Assembly: GCA_003460745.1 (NCBI GenBank)
Contig: QTVU01000010.1
Span: forward strand, 1-64,000
Source: Firmicutes bacterium AM55-24TS
GTDB taxonomy: Bacteria; Bacillota; Clostridia; UBA1381
Reading direction: 5' to 3'
DNA: 64,000 nucleotides
Part shown: positions 8,901 through 16,437 of the stretch, in pieces
Layout: each line of letters opens with the position of its first letter
How positions within the stretch are numbered: position 1 is the first letter of the stretch
Translations under genes and position numbers: made by a program
The notes under the pieces: generated by a model
Told to the model about the DNA's origin: nothing
What the model saw: only the letters and a program-made list of their open reading frames with translations
Database searches by the model: none

Positions 8901-9481
8901 TTGCATCAGGTGAAGATGTAAACATTCTTGTATTCGATACAGAAGTTTACTCAAATACAGGCGGTCAGTCATCAAAGGCTACACCGACAGGTGCTATTGC
9001 TCAATTTGCTGCCGCAGGTAAGGAAGTTAAGAAGAAAGACCTCGCAGCTATCGCTATGAGTTACGGTTATGTATACGTTGCACAAGTTGCTCAAGGTGCT
9101 AACCAAGCTCAACTTCTTAAGGCTCTGCTTGAGGCTGAAAGCTACCACGGTCCTTCTCTAATCATCGCTTATGCTCCATGTATCAATCACGGTATCAAGG
9201 GCGGTATGAGTATTGCTCAAACAGAAGAAAAGAAAGCCGTTGACGCAGGTTACTGGCACTTGTTCAGATTCGACCCAAGACTTGCTTTGGACGGCAAGAA
9301 TCCGTTCCAGCTTGACTCAAAAGCTCCTACAATGGATTATGAAGACTTCATCATGGGCGAAGTTCGTTATAATTCACTTGCTCGTTCAAACCCTGAAAGA
9401 GCTAAGGAACTATTTGCAAAGGCTAAGAAGAATGCAGAAGAAAAGTATGCACATCTTGTTAAGCTTGCTCAAGGCGAATAA
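5951..9481 (+). CDS. nifJ: Pyruvate:ferredoxin (flavodoxin) oxidoreductase, single-chain
   Basis: 1176 residues, the usual length of the one-chain enzyme. It oxidises pyruvate with CoA to acetyl-CoA and CO2, passing electrons to ferredoxin, the central catabolic step of fermenting clostridia. Domains I/II start at the N-terminus (YPITPSSTMAE, then EAGAAGAVHG). Two [4Fe-4S] ferredoxin motifs follow at ~690 (CIECGNCSYVCPHAC) and ~741 (CTGCGSCANVCP), the third-cluster motif GACAGCGETPYAK at ~818, and the thiamine-diphosphate site at ~966 (GGDGWAYDIGFGG, then EVYSNTGGQSSKATP). The ribosome site is GAGGAGG. Codon choice (AAG, GCT, CTT) differs visibly from the AAA/GCA-rich neighbours and fits very high expression. 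It stands alone between its own promoter and terminator. Confidence 0.97.
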   Translation: MARKMKTMDGNNAAAYASYAFTDVAAIYPITPSSTMAEVTDKWSAAGQKNIFGRTVRVVEMQSEAGAAGAVHGSLTAGALTTTYTASQGLLLMIPNMYKIAGEQLPCVFNVSARALASHALSIFGDHQDVMACRQTGFAMLASTNPQEAMDLGAVAHLSTIKGKIPFIHFFDGFRTSHEYQKVACWDYADLADMLDWDALNDFRRKSLNPEHPAQRGTAQNPDVFFQAKEASNKAYDAIPEVVEEYMNKVNEKIGSDYKLFNYYGAEDADEVIIAMGSVCDTISETVDYLNANGRKVGLVKVRLYRPFSVKHLVAAIPSTVKKISVLDRTKEPGSIGEPLYLDVVAALRDTEFANVPVYTGRYGLGSKDTTPAQIIAVFKNTEKKRFTIGINDDVTNLSLALDENPDTTPAGITSCKFWGLGADGTVGANKNSVKIIGDHTDMNVQAYFDYDSKKSGGLTVSHLRFGNAKITSTYLINKADFVACHKASYIRQYNMVEDVKPGGVFLLNCSWNAEELEEHLPGQVKKYIADNNIQFYTIDGVKIGKKIGLGNRINTVLQSAFFKLSKILPEEDAIKYMKDAATASYSKKGDAIVKMNHDAIDAGAQQIVKVEVPESWKNAQSEDLSVKHDGEGKLIDYVNDVLVPINQFRGMQLPVSTFEAYQTGEVPLGSSAFEKRGIAIDVPVWNNETCIECGNCSYVCPHACIRPVILTKEELDNAPEGIRYQNAMQLDGYYYAMAISVYDCTGCGSCANVCPVNNAGKKAPALVMTSFDDETAKEQEKYDYLVQLAEKQEVLDKFKISTVKGSQFRKPYLEFSGACAGCGETPYAKLVTQLFGDRMYIANATGCSSIWGGSSPSTPYTIDANGHGPAWANSLFEDNAEYGLGMFIAQDTLRNTNIAKLEKIAEENADVKPVVDKFIETKNDAAANKVATDELLKAIANINSKEAKDVLADKEYLSKKSCWIFGGDGWAYDIGFGGVDHVLASGEDVNILVFDTEVYSNTGGQSSKATPTGAIAQFAAAGKEVKKKDLAAIAMSYGYVYVAQVAQGANQAQLLKALLEAESYHGPSLIIAYAPCINHGIKGGMSIAQTEEKKAVDAGYWHLFRFDPRLALDGKNPFQLDSKAPTMDYEDFIMGEVRYNSLARSNPERAKELFAKAKKNAEEKYAHLVKLAQGE

Positions 9482-9495
9482 TTTTAAATATTATA

Positions 9496-9530
9496 AATGG
9501 TTGGTTCATTTTGAACCAACCATTTTTTAT
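9496..9530 (+). terminator. Terminator of nifJ
   Basis: Perfect 12-bp stem (9496-9507 / 9513-9524), loop ATTTT, then a T-run. Confidence 0.9.
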
Positions 9531-9555
9531 TGCTATAACATTACTGAACAGGAAC

Positions 9556-9597
9556 ACAAAAAAAAAAATAACGCTGATAAACAGCGTTATTTTTTAT
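9556..9597 (-). terminator. Terminator of the dehydratase-activase-acetyltransferase operon
   Basis: Perfect 10-bp stem (9567-9576 / 9582-9591) with an 11-base A-run before it (T-run on the minus strand) and T's after it, so it can act both ways. Confidence 0.85.
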
Positions 9598-10037
9598 ATC
9601 TTATCAATTTTCATTTGTCCGTATGACACGTCTGTAAATCCCATTTTCTTATACAGCGATATTGCTTTTACATTATCTTTCACAACTTCAAGTCTGAAAC
9701 GCTTTGCATCACTGTATTTGTCGAATAAATAATTAAAATACTGTGTCGCCACACCTTTTCCACGAGCATTTTCATTTACATACAAATCAATAATCTGTAC
9801 GCATATACCGCCCACTTCAGTTTCATAATAAGTCGTCACGTAAGAAAATCCGACAACTTCATTATTTTCAAAGAATACAAAACCAATTAAGCCTTTATCT
9901 CCGCTTATTGCCGCATCAATATTTGTTTCAATAATATTCATAGGCACTTCGTGGTCAAGTGCATCACTGCAATAAAATGCTTTTGATAATTCAAGCACTT
10001 TATCTCTGTGACTTTCATTCATTATTTCGATTTTCAT
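9594..10037 (-). CDS. GNAT-family N-acetyltransferase
   Basis: 147 residues, the size of a single GNAT domain. The acetyl-CoA pyrophosphate-binding loop appears as NARGKGVATQYFNYL (~89-103), preceded by the beta-strand ICVQIIDLYV and followed by the C-terminal DNVKAISLYKKMGFTD. The substrate cannot be told. It starts one base after the stop of the glycyl-radical activase gene and lacks a strong ribosome site of its own, so it is read as the third gene of that operon. A link to glycyl-radical metabolism is possible but not shown by the sequence. Confidence 0.85.
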   Translation of the reverse strand: MKIEIMNESHRDKVLELSKAFYCSDALDHEVPMNIIETNIDAAISGDKGLIGFVFFENNEVVGFSYVTTYYETEVGGICVQIIDLYVNENARGKGVATQYFNYLFDKYSDAKRFRLEVVKDNVKAISLYKKMGFTDVSYGQMKIDKI

Positions 10038-10038
10038 T

Positions 10039-10830
10039 TTAACCGCCTATCTGACATTCAAGTCCCGATTTTTTAGCAACTTCAAGAAGTTCTTGCATAT
10101 ACTCGTTAGGAATTAAATCAATTCCGTCAAGTTTGTATTCCCTACCCAATCCGTCATATTTGCCTTGTCCGAGTCTGTGGTATGGAAGTAAATGAAGTTT
10201 CTTAACGCCTTTCAAACTTGCAGCAAACATTGCAATGTCATAAATTTCTTCCGGTGTTGCGTTAAATGTCGGTATAACAGGCACTCTTATTGTCAAATCA
10301 ACCATTCCCGACTCCGCAATTCTTTTTGCGTTTTCGTGAATAAGTTCATTGGGCTGAGTGGTAAATTCCTTGTGCTTTGCACTGTTCATATGCTTAATAT
10401 CCATAAGCACATAATCAAGATACGGCAAATACTTTTCTATAAACTCCCAACGTGCAAAACCCGTTGTTTCGATAGCAGTATTTATACCGTAATCCTTACA
10501 GGCGTGCAAAAGATGCGGTCCGAAATTCGGTTGCAACAGAGCCTCACCGCCCGACAAAGTCACACCGCCGCCGCTGCGGTTATAATAAAATGTATCCTGT
10601 AAAATAGCCGGCATGACATCTTCAACAGTCACATCATATCCCATAACTTTTTCTTTGCCCTCAAACATCATAGTCTGTATATCAAATTCCTGTGATTCAG
10701 GATTACAACACCATCTGCAACGCAAAGCACAACCCTTTAGGAATACTATTGTTCGTATTCCGGGTCCGTCGTGGATAGAATATTTCTGTATGTCAAATAT
10801 TCTGCCTTTCGCTTTCATATAATTTCCCAT
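10039..10830 (-). CDS. Glycyl-radical enzyme activating protein (radical SAM)
   Basis: 263 residues. It generates the glycyl radical on the dehydratase encoded just upstream. The radical-SAM cluster cysteines are C34, C38 and C41 (GCALRCRWCCNPES), with the SAM-binding TLSGGEALLQP at ~93-103. It is compact: the eight-cysteine ferredoxin-like insert found in many dehydratase activases is absent and the chain passes straight from the cluster loop to the rest of the barrel, as in the pyruvate formate-lyase activase. The RBS AAGGGA lies 8 nt from the ATG. It follows its partner by 12 bp. Confidence 0.93.
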   Translation of the reverse strand: MGNYMKAKGRIFDIQKYSIHDGPGIRTIVFLKGCALRCRWCCNPESQEFDIQTMMFEGKEKVMGYDVTVEDVMPAILQDTFYYNRSGGGVTLSGGEALLQPNFGPHLLHACKDYGINTAIETTGFARWEFIEKYLPYLDYVLMDIKHMNSAKHKEFTTQPNELIHENAKRIAESGMVDLTIRVPVIPTFNATPEEIYDIAMFAASLKGVKKLHLLPYHRLGQGKYDGLGREYKLDGIDLIPNEYMQELLEVAKKSGLECQIGG

Positions 10831-10842
10831 ATTAATTATCCC

Positions 10843-13374
10843 TTATGCGTTAAATGCTTGTTCTGTTCTGCTGATAATATCGTCCTGAAGTGCCTTTGAA
10901 AGTGATGTAAACAAAGCACTGTAACCTGCGACACGAACTACAAGTGATTTGTAATTTTCCGGATGTTTTTGTGCGTCAAGAAGTGTTTCCTTACTTACAA
11001 CATTAAACTGCATATGCATTCCCTTTTGGTCAAAGAATGCTCTTATGTATGACGCAAAGTTCTGAAGTCCTGCATTTCCGCTCAATGCCGACGGGTGGAA
11101 CTTCTGATTGTAAAGTGTACCGTTTGATGCTCTGCCATGTTCAAGTTTTGCAACTGAGTTTGCCGCAGCCGTAGGACCTTTTGTATCAGCGCCCTGTCTT
11201 GGACCTACACCGTCCGCAATCGGTGTATTGGCAAGTCTGCCGTCAGGGGTCGCACCTGTCTGCTCACCAAGAGGAACGTTAGCCGATACAGGATACAATC
11301 CTGCCTGGAACATACCTCCGCGAGGATTTTTATGTTTTTCAAGTTCTTTTGCGTATATATTAGCCACATCACGGGCTAACATGTCAATTTCTTCAATGTC
11401 GTTTCCGTACTTCGGAAGTTCATTTATCATATCAAGTATTTCTTCATAACGCTTTCTCTTTGTCGGATCCTGTTCACCTGTAAGGAACATTCTGCAAATA
11501 TCGGCAACTTGGCTTTCATTAACGCTCTTGCCTGCTTTAGCAAGATTTATAACAACTTCTTGAGTCGCATTTTTAGCCGCCTTAGGACTTAAACCTTGTC
11601 CGTAATTATGGATAAGTGCGTCTTTAAGTTCCGCCATTGTGACTTTCTTTTCATCAAATACAAGAGTCTTAACTGCCCAAAGTCCGTCTGCCATATTCGC
11701 AATACCGAAGCCTTGCGGACCTGTGAAGTTATAATGAGCACCGCCCTCTTGTACAGTCTTACCCTCTTTAACACAATCTTCAACCATACATGATAGGAAC
11801 GGTAGAGGAACTCTTTCCGAATGTGCGGTATCTATCGCATTAATAGCATTAACCATAAGACCAATCATATAAGTTTCCTGTGCTTTATATGCGTTGTAGA
11901 ATTCTTCAAATGTCGTCATATCTTCAACATTGCCTGTCTTGATACTGATTTGAGCACCCTTATCAACACCGTTTGAGAACACAAGTTCAAGCGGACGACA
12001 CATATTAAAGAATGCCGCGTCATGCCAACCGTCTGTCTTAAACGGTTTCTGCGGTTCAACACAACCGATAATGCCGTATTCTCTTGCATCTGCAAGAGTA
12101 ACACCTCTGCTCATAAGTGCAGGAATGATGACTTCATCGTTGTAGTATGCAGGCAAGCCTACACCAGTTCTTGTAAGCTCTGCACATTTAATCAAAAATT
12201 CATTTGGCGTGCCGTTCCATATTCTTACCGAGAATGACGGAGCAGGTAATTGAGTGTGCATTGACGCTTGAATACATAGGAATGACAAGTCATTTGTTGC
12301 GTCAAGACCATCTGCGTTTTGTCCGCCCGCCGTTAAATTTTGGAACAAGCTGTATCCTGCAAAGCCGTATGACGATGCCTCATCCCTTGCTTTATTAAGG
12401 TCGTTAAACTTAACCCAAATACAGTCAAGTATTTCCTGTGCAAATTCGCGTGTAAGCGAACCGTTGTCAATGCTGTTCTTATAATACGGATACAAATATT
12501 GGTCAAAACGTCCGGCAGAAATTGAGTGACCGCTTGATTCAATTTGAAGTAACATCTGTATAAACCAAAATGTCTGACAAGCCTCATAGAAGTTTCTTGC
12601 AGGATTTTCAGGCACGTTTGCACAGTTGTTTGCAATTACAAGCAATTCTTGTTTTCTTGTCGGATTTGTACACTTTTGAGCCATTTCATAAGCAAGATTT
12701 GCGTAACGTCTTGCGTAATTTATAACCGCGTTACACGAAATTATAATCGATTCAAGAAATTCGTGTCTTTTTGCATAATCAGCATCATACACGTTGCACT
12801 TATTCAATTCTTCCTGAACTTCCGCAATAATCCCCTTGTAACCTATTCTCATAACTTTACCGTAGTCAACTGTAACGTGTCCGATACCGTTATAGAAATA
12901 GTTACCCGGTGTAAAAATGTTGTGTTCAATCGCCGCAGCAGCCTCAGGCGCCATATATGAAAGTGCTAAATCGCTGTTTGTCTTGTTCTTCCAATAAGGA
13001 AAAATCTTTCTAAGTACAGCCTTGTTTTCCTCTGAAATATGGAATGGATCTGCCTCACGAAATTCGATAGTATCAAGTTCGCTTTCAAGCCATTCATACG
13101 AAAACTCAGGGAACACCTGACAGCTTCTCGGTGCTTTTGTCGAACTTCCGACAATAAGTTCATTATCTCTGATTGTAATAGGAATATTGTTAAGTATATG
13201 TTCAAAAGCCAAAGCTCTTCTCTTTACAGTTGGAAGTTGTTCAGTCTGCTGATAACTTTCCGTAATAAGTACCGCTCTGTCTACTTCGATTTCAGGCATT
13301 TTGCGATACAATTCTTCCTTTAGCTTTTTAATTCTGTCAGTCATAGGAATGTTTGTTGTATTAAAGGTTCTCAT
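10843..13374 (-). CDS. B12-independent glycyl-radical glycerol/1,2-propanediol dehydratase
   Basis: 843 residues. Removes water from a vicinal diol (glycerol or 1,2-propanediol) by radical chemistry without cobalamin. It resembles the Clostridium butyricum glycerol dehydratase over its whole length: the N-terminal block LITESYQQTE and ITIRDNELIVGS, the substrate-binding GHSIS (~285), the catalytic IIGCVEPQKP with Cys and Glu at ~436-438, GWHD soon after, and the radical loop VRVAGYSALF about 28 residues from the C-terminus. GCVEP excludes pyruvate formate-lyase, which has CC there. An insertion of ~55 residues before the radical domain makes it longer than the ~787-residue reference. No microcompartment shell genes are adjacent. 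Glycerol versus propanediol cannot be decided; propanediol from deoxysugars would suit a polysaccharide degrader. Confidence 0.88.
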   Translation of the reverse strand: MRTFNTTNIPMTDRIKKLKEELYRKMPEIEVDRAVLITESYQQTEQLPTVKRRALAFEHILNNIPITIRDNELIVGSSTKAPRSCQVFPEFSYEWLESELDTIEFREADPFHISEENKAVLRKIFPYWKNKTNSDLALSYMAPEAAAAIEHNIFTPGNYFYNGIGHVTVDYGKVMRIGYKGIIAEVQEELNKCNVYDADYAKRHEFLESIIISCNAVINYARRYANLAYEMAQKCTNPTRKQELLVIANNCANVPENPARNFYEACQTFWFIQMLLQIESSGHSISAGRFDQYLYPYYKNSIDNGSLTREFAQEILDCIWVKFNDLNKARDEASSYGFAGYSLFQNLTAGGQNADGLDATNDLSFLCIQASMHTQLPAPSFSVRIWNGTPNEFLIKCAELTRTGVGLPAYYNDEVIIPALMSRGVTLADAREYGIIGCVEPQKPFKTDGWHDAAFFNMCRPLELVFSNGVDKGAQISIKTGNVEDMTTFEEFYNAYKAQETYMIGLMVNAINAIDTAHSERVPLPFLSCMVEDCVKEGKTVQEGGAHYNFTGPQGFGIANMADGLWAVKTLVFDEKKVTMAELKDALIHNYGQGLSPKAAKNATQEVVINLAKAGKSVNESQVADICRMFLTGEQDPTKRKRYEEILDMINELPKYGNDIEEIDMLARDVANIYAKELEKHKNPRGGMFQAGLYPVSANVPLGEQTGATPDGRLANTPIADGVGPRQGADTKGPTAAANSVAKLEHGRASNGTLYNQKFHPSALSGNAGLQNFASYIRAFFDQKGMHMQFNVVSKETLLDAQKHPENYKSLVVRVAGYSALFTSLSKALQDDIISRTEQAFNA

Positions 13375-13388
13375 ACTCTTCCCTCACT

Positions 13389-13444
13389 TAATTATAGTAA
13401 TATCAATTTACTATAATTATATCACATATTTATTACATTTTCAA
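13389..13444 (-). promoter_or_regulatory. Promoter and operator of the glycyl-radical dehydratase operon
   Basis: On the minus strand TTGAAA (13444-13439), a 17-bp spacer and TATAAT (13421-13416). A perfect 12-bp inverted repeat, TAATTATAGTAA (13389-13400) and TTACTATAATTA (13408-13419) with a 7-bp gap, starts inside the -10 box and covers the expected transcription start. That position is typical of a repressor operator. The regulator is unknown. Confidence 0.7.
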
Positions 13445-13493
13445 TACTTTTTAATAGTTAAAGACCGTTAAATTAATAACTATATGCAACAAA

Positions 13494-13529
13494 AAACAGA
13501 CAAAATCGTAATAACGATTTTATCTGTTT
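13494..13529 (-). terminator. Terminator of uxaC
   Basis: 16-bp stem with one mismatch (13494-13509 / 13514-13529), loop AATA. On the minus strand it is followed by TTTTTTG. Confidence 0.85.
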
Positions 13530-13533
13530 ACAA

Positions 13534-14934
13534 TTACATTTCAACATTAAAATATCTTTTTGCATTGTTAAAGCAAATATCCTCAACTATCTTTCCAAGT
13601 GTATCAAAATCATCCGGAAATTCGCCGTTTTCAACCCACTCACCAAGCATATTGCAAAGAATACGTCTGAAATATTCATGACGTGTGTATGAAAGAAAAC
13701 TTCTCGAATCAGTAAGCATACCTACAAACTTATTCAATGCACCCAAATTCGCAAGTGCTTTCATTTGTTCAACCATTCCGTCACGTTGGTCATTAAACCA
13801 CCATGCCGAGCCAAACTGCATTTTTCCTGCCGTTTCAGCTGATTGGAAGTTACCGAGCATTGTTGCAAGAACATAATTATCCTTTGGATTTAATGTATAA
13901 AGAATCGTTTTCGGCAGTCCGTCGTTACATTCCATTGCGTCAAGCAAAGCCGAAAGGTCTGCCGCAATTTCATAATCTGCGATTGAGTCAAAACCGACAT
14001 CTGCGCCGAGTTTTTTGAACATAGCCGAATTATTGTTTCTCAAAGCACCGATATGTAACTGCATTGCCCAATCAAGTTCACTGTACTTTTTCGCAAGTCT
14101 TATAAGTGTTTCACACTTGAATGCGTTGATTTCATCATCACTCAAACTTTCACCGTTCATTTTCTTTGCAAAAACATCGTCTGCGCTATAATCTCTGTTA
14201 AACGGTACACCGTCAAGAGCATGGTCGCTTATACGACAACCCGCATTATGAAAATAATCAATTCTTTCATTGACTGCGGCTATAAGTTCATCGTAATTTT
14301 TTATGTCCCTACCGCATACGTTTCCAAGTGCTTTGACATAATCCGCAAAATCAGTCTTTTCGATATTGATCAATCTGTCAGGTCTAAATGCCGGTAAAAC
14401 CTTTGCTTTTATGTGTCCCTTTTCTGCAATTAATTTGTGATATTCAAGCGAATCAATAGGGTCATCAGTTGTGCAAAGTACCGCAACATTTGATTGATTT
14501 ATAAGTGTTGACGGGCTCATTTTTGTTTCTTTTATAACCTTGTTGCACTTTTCCCATATTGTATCGCAATTTTCCGCCGTAACAACTTCATCAACATTAA
14601 AATATCTCTTTAATTCAAGGTGTGTCCAATGATAAAGTGGATTGCCTATAGCATACTGCAAACAGCCACAAAACGCTTTAAATTTATCATAGTCGCTCTT
14701 GTCACCGGTTATGTAACTCTCGTCAATACCGTTTGAACGCATATATCTCCACTTATAATGGTCACCGCCCAAGAAAATCTGAGTAATATTTTCAAACGGC
14801 TTGTCCTCATACATCATTTGAGGGCTTAAATGACAGTGATAATCAAAAATCGGCATATCCTTTGCATAGTCATTAAACAGCTTTACCGCCGTTTCATTAT
14901 TCAACATAAAATTATCGTCCATAAACTTTTTCAT
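13534..14934 (-). CDS. uxaC: Glucuronate (uronate) isomerase
   Basis: About 466 residues. Interconverts D-glucuronate and D-fructuronate, or galacturonate and tagaturonate, the first step of uronic acid breakdown. Family features include FDYHCHLSPQMM (~30-41) with the metal-binding His pair, LGGDHYKWRYMRSNG, and GMLTDSRSFLSYTRHEYFRR near the C-terminus. ATG 14932-14934 is preferred over ATG 14938-14940 because GAGG lies 8 nt before it. The gene is divergent from an AraC regulator. It fits with the secreted GH115 alpha-glucuronidase downstream, which releases the glucuronate that this enzyme would use. No uxuA/uxaB genes are in the window. Confidence 0.95.
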   Translation of the reverse strand: MKKFMDDNFMLNNETAVKLFNDYAKDMPIFDYHCHLSPQMMYEDKPFENITQIFLGGDHYKWRYMRSNGIDESYITGDKSDYDKFKAFCGCLQYAIGNPLYHWTHLELKRYFNVDEVVTAENCDTIWEKCNKVIKETKMSPSTLINQSNVAVLCTTDDPIDSLEYHKLIAEKGHIKAKVLPAFRPDRLINIEKTDFADYVKALGNVCGRDIKNYDELIAAVNERIDYFHNAGCRISDHALDGVPFNRDYSADDVFAKKMNGESLSDDEINAFKCETLIRLAKKYSELDWAMQLHIGALRNNNSAMFKKLGADVGFDSIADYEIAADLSALLDAMECNDGLPKTILYTLNPKDNYVLATMLGNFQSAETAGKMQFGSAWWFNDQRDGMVEQMKALANLGALNKFVGMLTDSRSFLSYTRHEYFRRILCNMLGEWVENGEFPDDFDTLGKIVEDICFNNAKRYFNVEM

Positions 14935-14975
14935 TACCATTACCTCACAGTATTATTTTATATTCTTATTATATA

Positions 14976-15024
14976 CTCAAAACAGAATTTGAGCCACATA
15001 TATTTTGCTTTAATTCAGCTCAAA
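14976..15024. promoter_or_regulatory. CTCAAA-type inverted repeats in the uxaC/araC intergenic region
   Basis: CTCAAA-ACAGAA-TTTGAG (14976-14993) is a perfect 6-6-6 inverted repeat, and a further GCTCAAA lies at 15018-15024. The spaced half-sites lie in the uxaC leader/promoter region and could be operators for the adjacent AraC protein or another sugar regulator. No strong sigma-A promoter for uxaC stands out; TATAAT on the minus strand near 14970 lacks a good -35 box. Confidence 0.4.
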
Positions 15025-15088
15025 TCTTACAAATCTTGCTTAACATTTATTATATCACATTTTCATACAAACGCAACTCATTTTTGAA

Positions 15089-15117
15089 TTGACCGCACAC
15101 AAAAATTATGCTAAAAT
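15089..15117 (+). promoter_or_regulatory. Promoter of the second AraC-family regulator
   Basis: TTGACC (15089-15094), a 17-bp spacer and TAAAAT (15112-15117), 19 bp before the start codon. Confidence 0.7.
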
Positions 15118-15136
15118 TATTTTGAGGTGAGTTTGA

Positions 15137-15979
15137 TTGGAAAAGACGATACGACGCGTTATGTATGACAAATCTTATACATATACTTACAGAACAGGTA
15201 TGTCCGAAGGACCAATTCTCGGCAATCATATGCACATATATTACGAATTTTTGCAACTTATTGAGGGCAATGCGCTTTACAATGTCGAAGGCACGGAATA
15301 CGAAATTTCTTCGGGCGATTTATTAATCACCAATCCAAACGAATTTCACTTTATTACGTTTCCGAAAAAAAGCGTTTATCATCGTCAGTTTTTGCAGATA
15401 CACAGCAGCTTTGTTTCATCAATGAATCCGCATATTTTAGACACTTTAAATGTCCGAAAATTCGGAACAAACAACAGAATACCAGCTGAAATATTCAATA
15501 AATACAATCTCGGTGATATTTTCAAAGGCGTTGAACATTACTCTGCAAACCCAACAGATGATACTGATTTTATGGTTTCCACATATGCCGCACAACTTGT
15601 CGTAAAACTGAGTGAAATTCTTAAAAAAGAATTTCTTGTAAACGACACCTCCTCAAAAAATAAACACATCAAAGAAATTCAAAACTACATTGAACAAAAT
15701 TTCACACGCAATTTGAATATTGATGATATTGCGGAACATATGTTTTTAAATAAGTCATATATCAGCCGTCTTTTCAAAAGCGAAACAGGTCTTACAATAT
15801 CCGTTTATATAAATATGCGCCGCGTTATGATGGCAAAAAATCTGTTGCTTGCTGGCGAAAATGCAATGGACATTTTTTATCAATGCGGTTTTAGTGACTA
15901 CACCACTTTTTATCGTGTGTTTAAAAAATACACCGATATGTCACCCAAACAATTTAAGAAAAAGCACTCAAATATATAA
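15137..15979 (+). CDS. AraC-family transcriptional regulator, probable uronate regulator
   Basis: 280 residues starting at TTG 15137, chosen because GAGGTGA (15124-15130) sits 6 nt upstream. The N-terminal cupin-like sensor is visible (HMHIYYEFLQLIEGNALYNV, GDLLITNPNEFHFI). The C-terminal ~100 residues carry two AraC helix-turn-helix motifs (IDDIAEHMFLNKSYISRLFK and AMDIFYQCGFSDYTTFYRVF, then MSPKQFKKK). The divergent gene is uxaC, so control of uronate use is inferred; the dehydratase operon beyond uxaC is another possible target. The effector is unknown. Confidence 0.9.
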   Translation: MEKTIRRVMYDKSYTYTYRTGMSEGPILGNHMHIYYEFLQLIEGNALYNVEGTEYEISSGDLLITNPNEFHFITFPKKSVYHRQFLQIHSSFVSSMNPHILDTLNVRKFGTNNRIPAEIFNKYNLGDIFKGVEHYSANPTDDTDFMVSTYAAQLVVKLSEILKKEFLVNDTSSKNKHIKEIQNYIEQNFTRNLNIDDIAEHMFLNKSYISRLFKSETGLTISVYINMRRVMMAKNLLLAGENAMDIFYQCGFSDYTTFYRVFKKYTDMSPKQFKKKHSNI

Positions 15980-16004
15980 AAAGCGACTTGATAGTCGCTT
16001 TTTT
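15978..16004. terminator. Bidirectional terminator
   Basis: Perfect 11-bp stem AAAAAGCGACT / AGTCGCTTTTT (15978-15988 / 15993-16003), 4-nt loop. It separates convergent genes. Confidence 0.85.
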
Positions 16005-16007
16005 GTA

Positions 16008-16307
16008 TTAAACATCAAATTGGTTTATGTACTTTTTAAATGCTCTGAAATCTTCTTTTGTTAGGACAACTTCACCGTAGCAATAATCCTTATTTCTTAT
16101 CACTCCCCATATTCTTTTTACCTTGTCTGCAAATCTTCTTATAAAGTTTTCTTGTTTAGAATAAAACTTGCTTGTTAATAAAGTTGCAAACATAATTATA
16201 TCAGCGTCCGCATCTTCTAAATCAACCTTAAACTTTATTGCATCATCACAACCACATTTACAATCCAAAATCAAATTTGTCTTATCCTCTGTCATAAATA
16301 CCGCCAT
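16008..16307 (-). CDS. Conserved-looking hypothetical protein, 99 aa
   Basis: 99 residues with a good ribosome site (GGAGG, 9 nt from the ATG) and terminators on both sides, so probably a real single-gene unit. It contains LDCKCGCDDAIKFKVDLED near the N-terminus, two cysteines that could bind metal, and a mixed charged C-terminal half ending in FRAFKKYINQFDV. No signal peptide or membrane segment. I do not recognise the family and assign no function. Confidence 0.65.
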   Translation of the reverse strand: MAVFMTEDKTNLILDCKCGCDDAIKFKVDLEDADADIIMFATLLTSKFYSKQENFIRRFADKVKRIWGVIRNKDYCYGEVVLTKEDFRAFKKYINQFDV

Positions 16308-16399
16308 ACTGTGTTTCCTCCTTACACATATTTTACTTATAGTAGTTTTTATTGTTTATATAATACACCAAACAAAGTCCGTAAAACAGGACTTTACAA

Positions 16400-16432
16400 A
16401 AAATGAGTCCGACTTTGTGCCGAACTCATTTT
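16400..16432 (-). terminator. Terminator of the GH115 gene
   Basis: 12-bp stem with one mismatch (16400-16411 / 16421-16432), loop of 9. On the minus strand it is followed by TTTTTTGTA. Confidence 0.8.
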
Positions 16433-16437
16433 ATATT

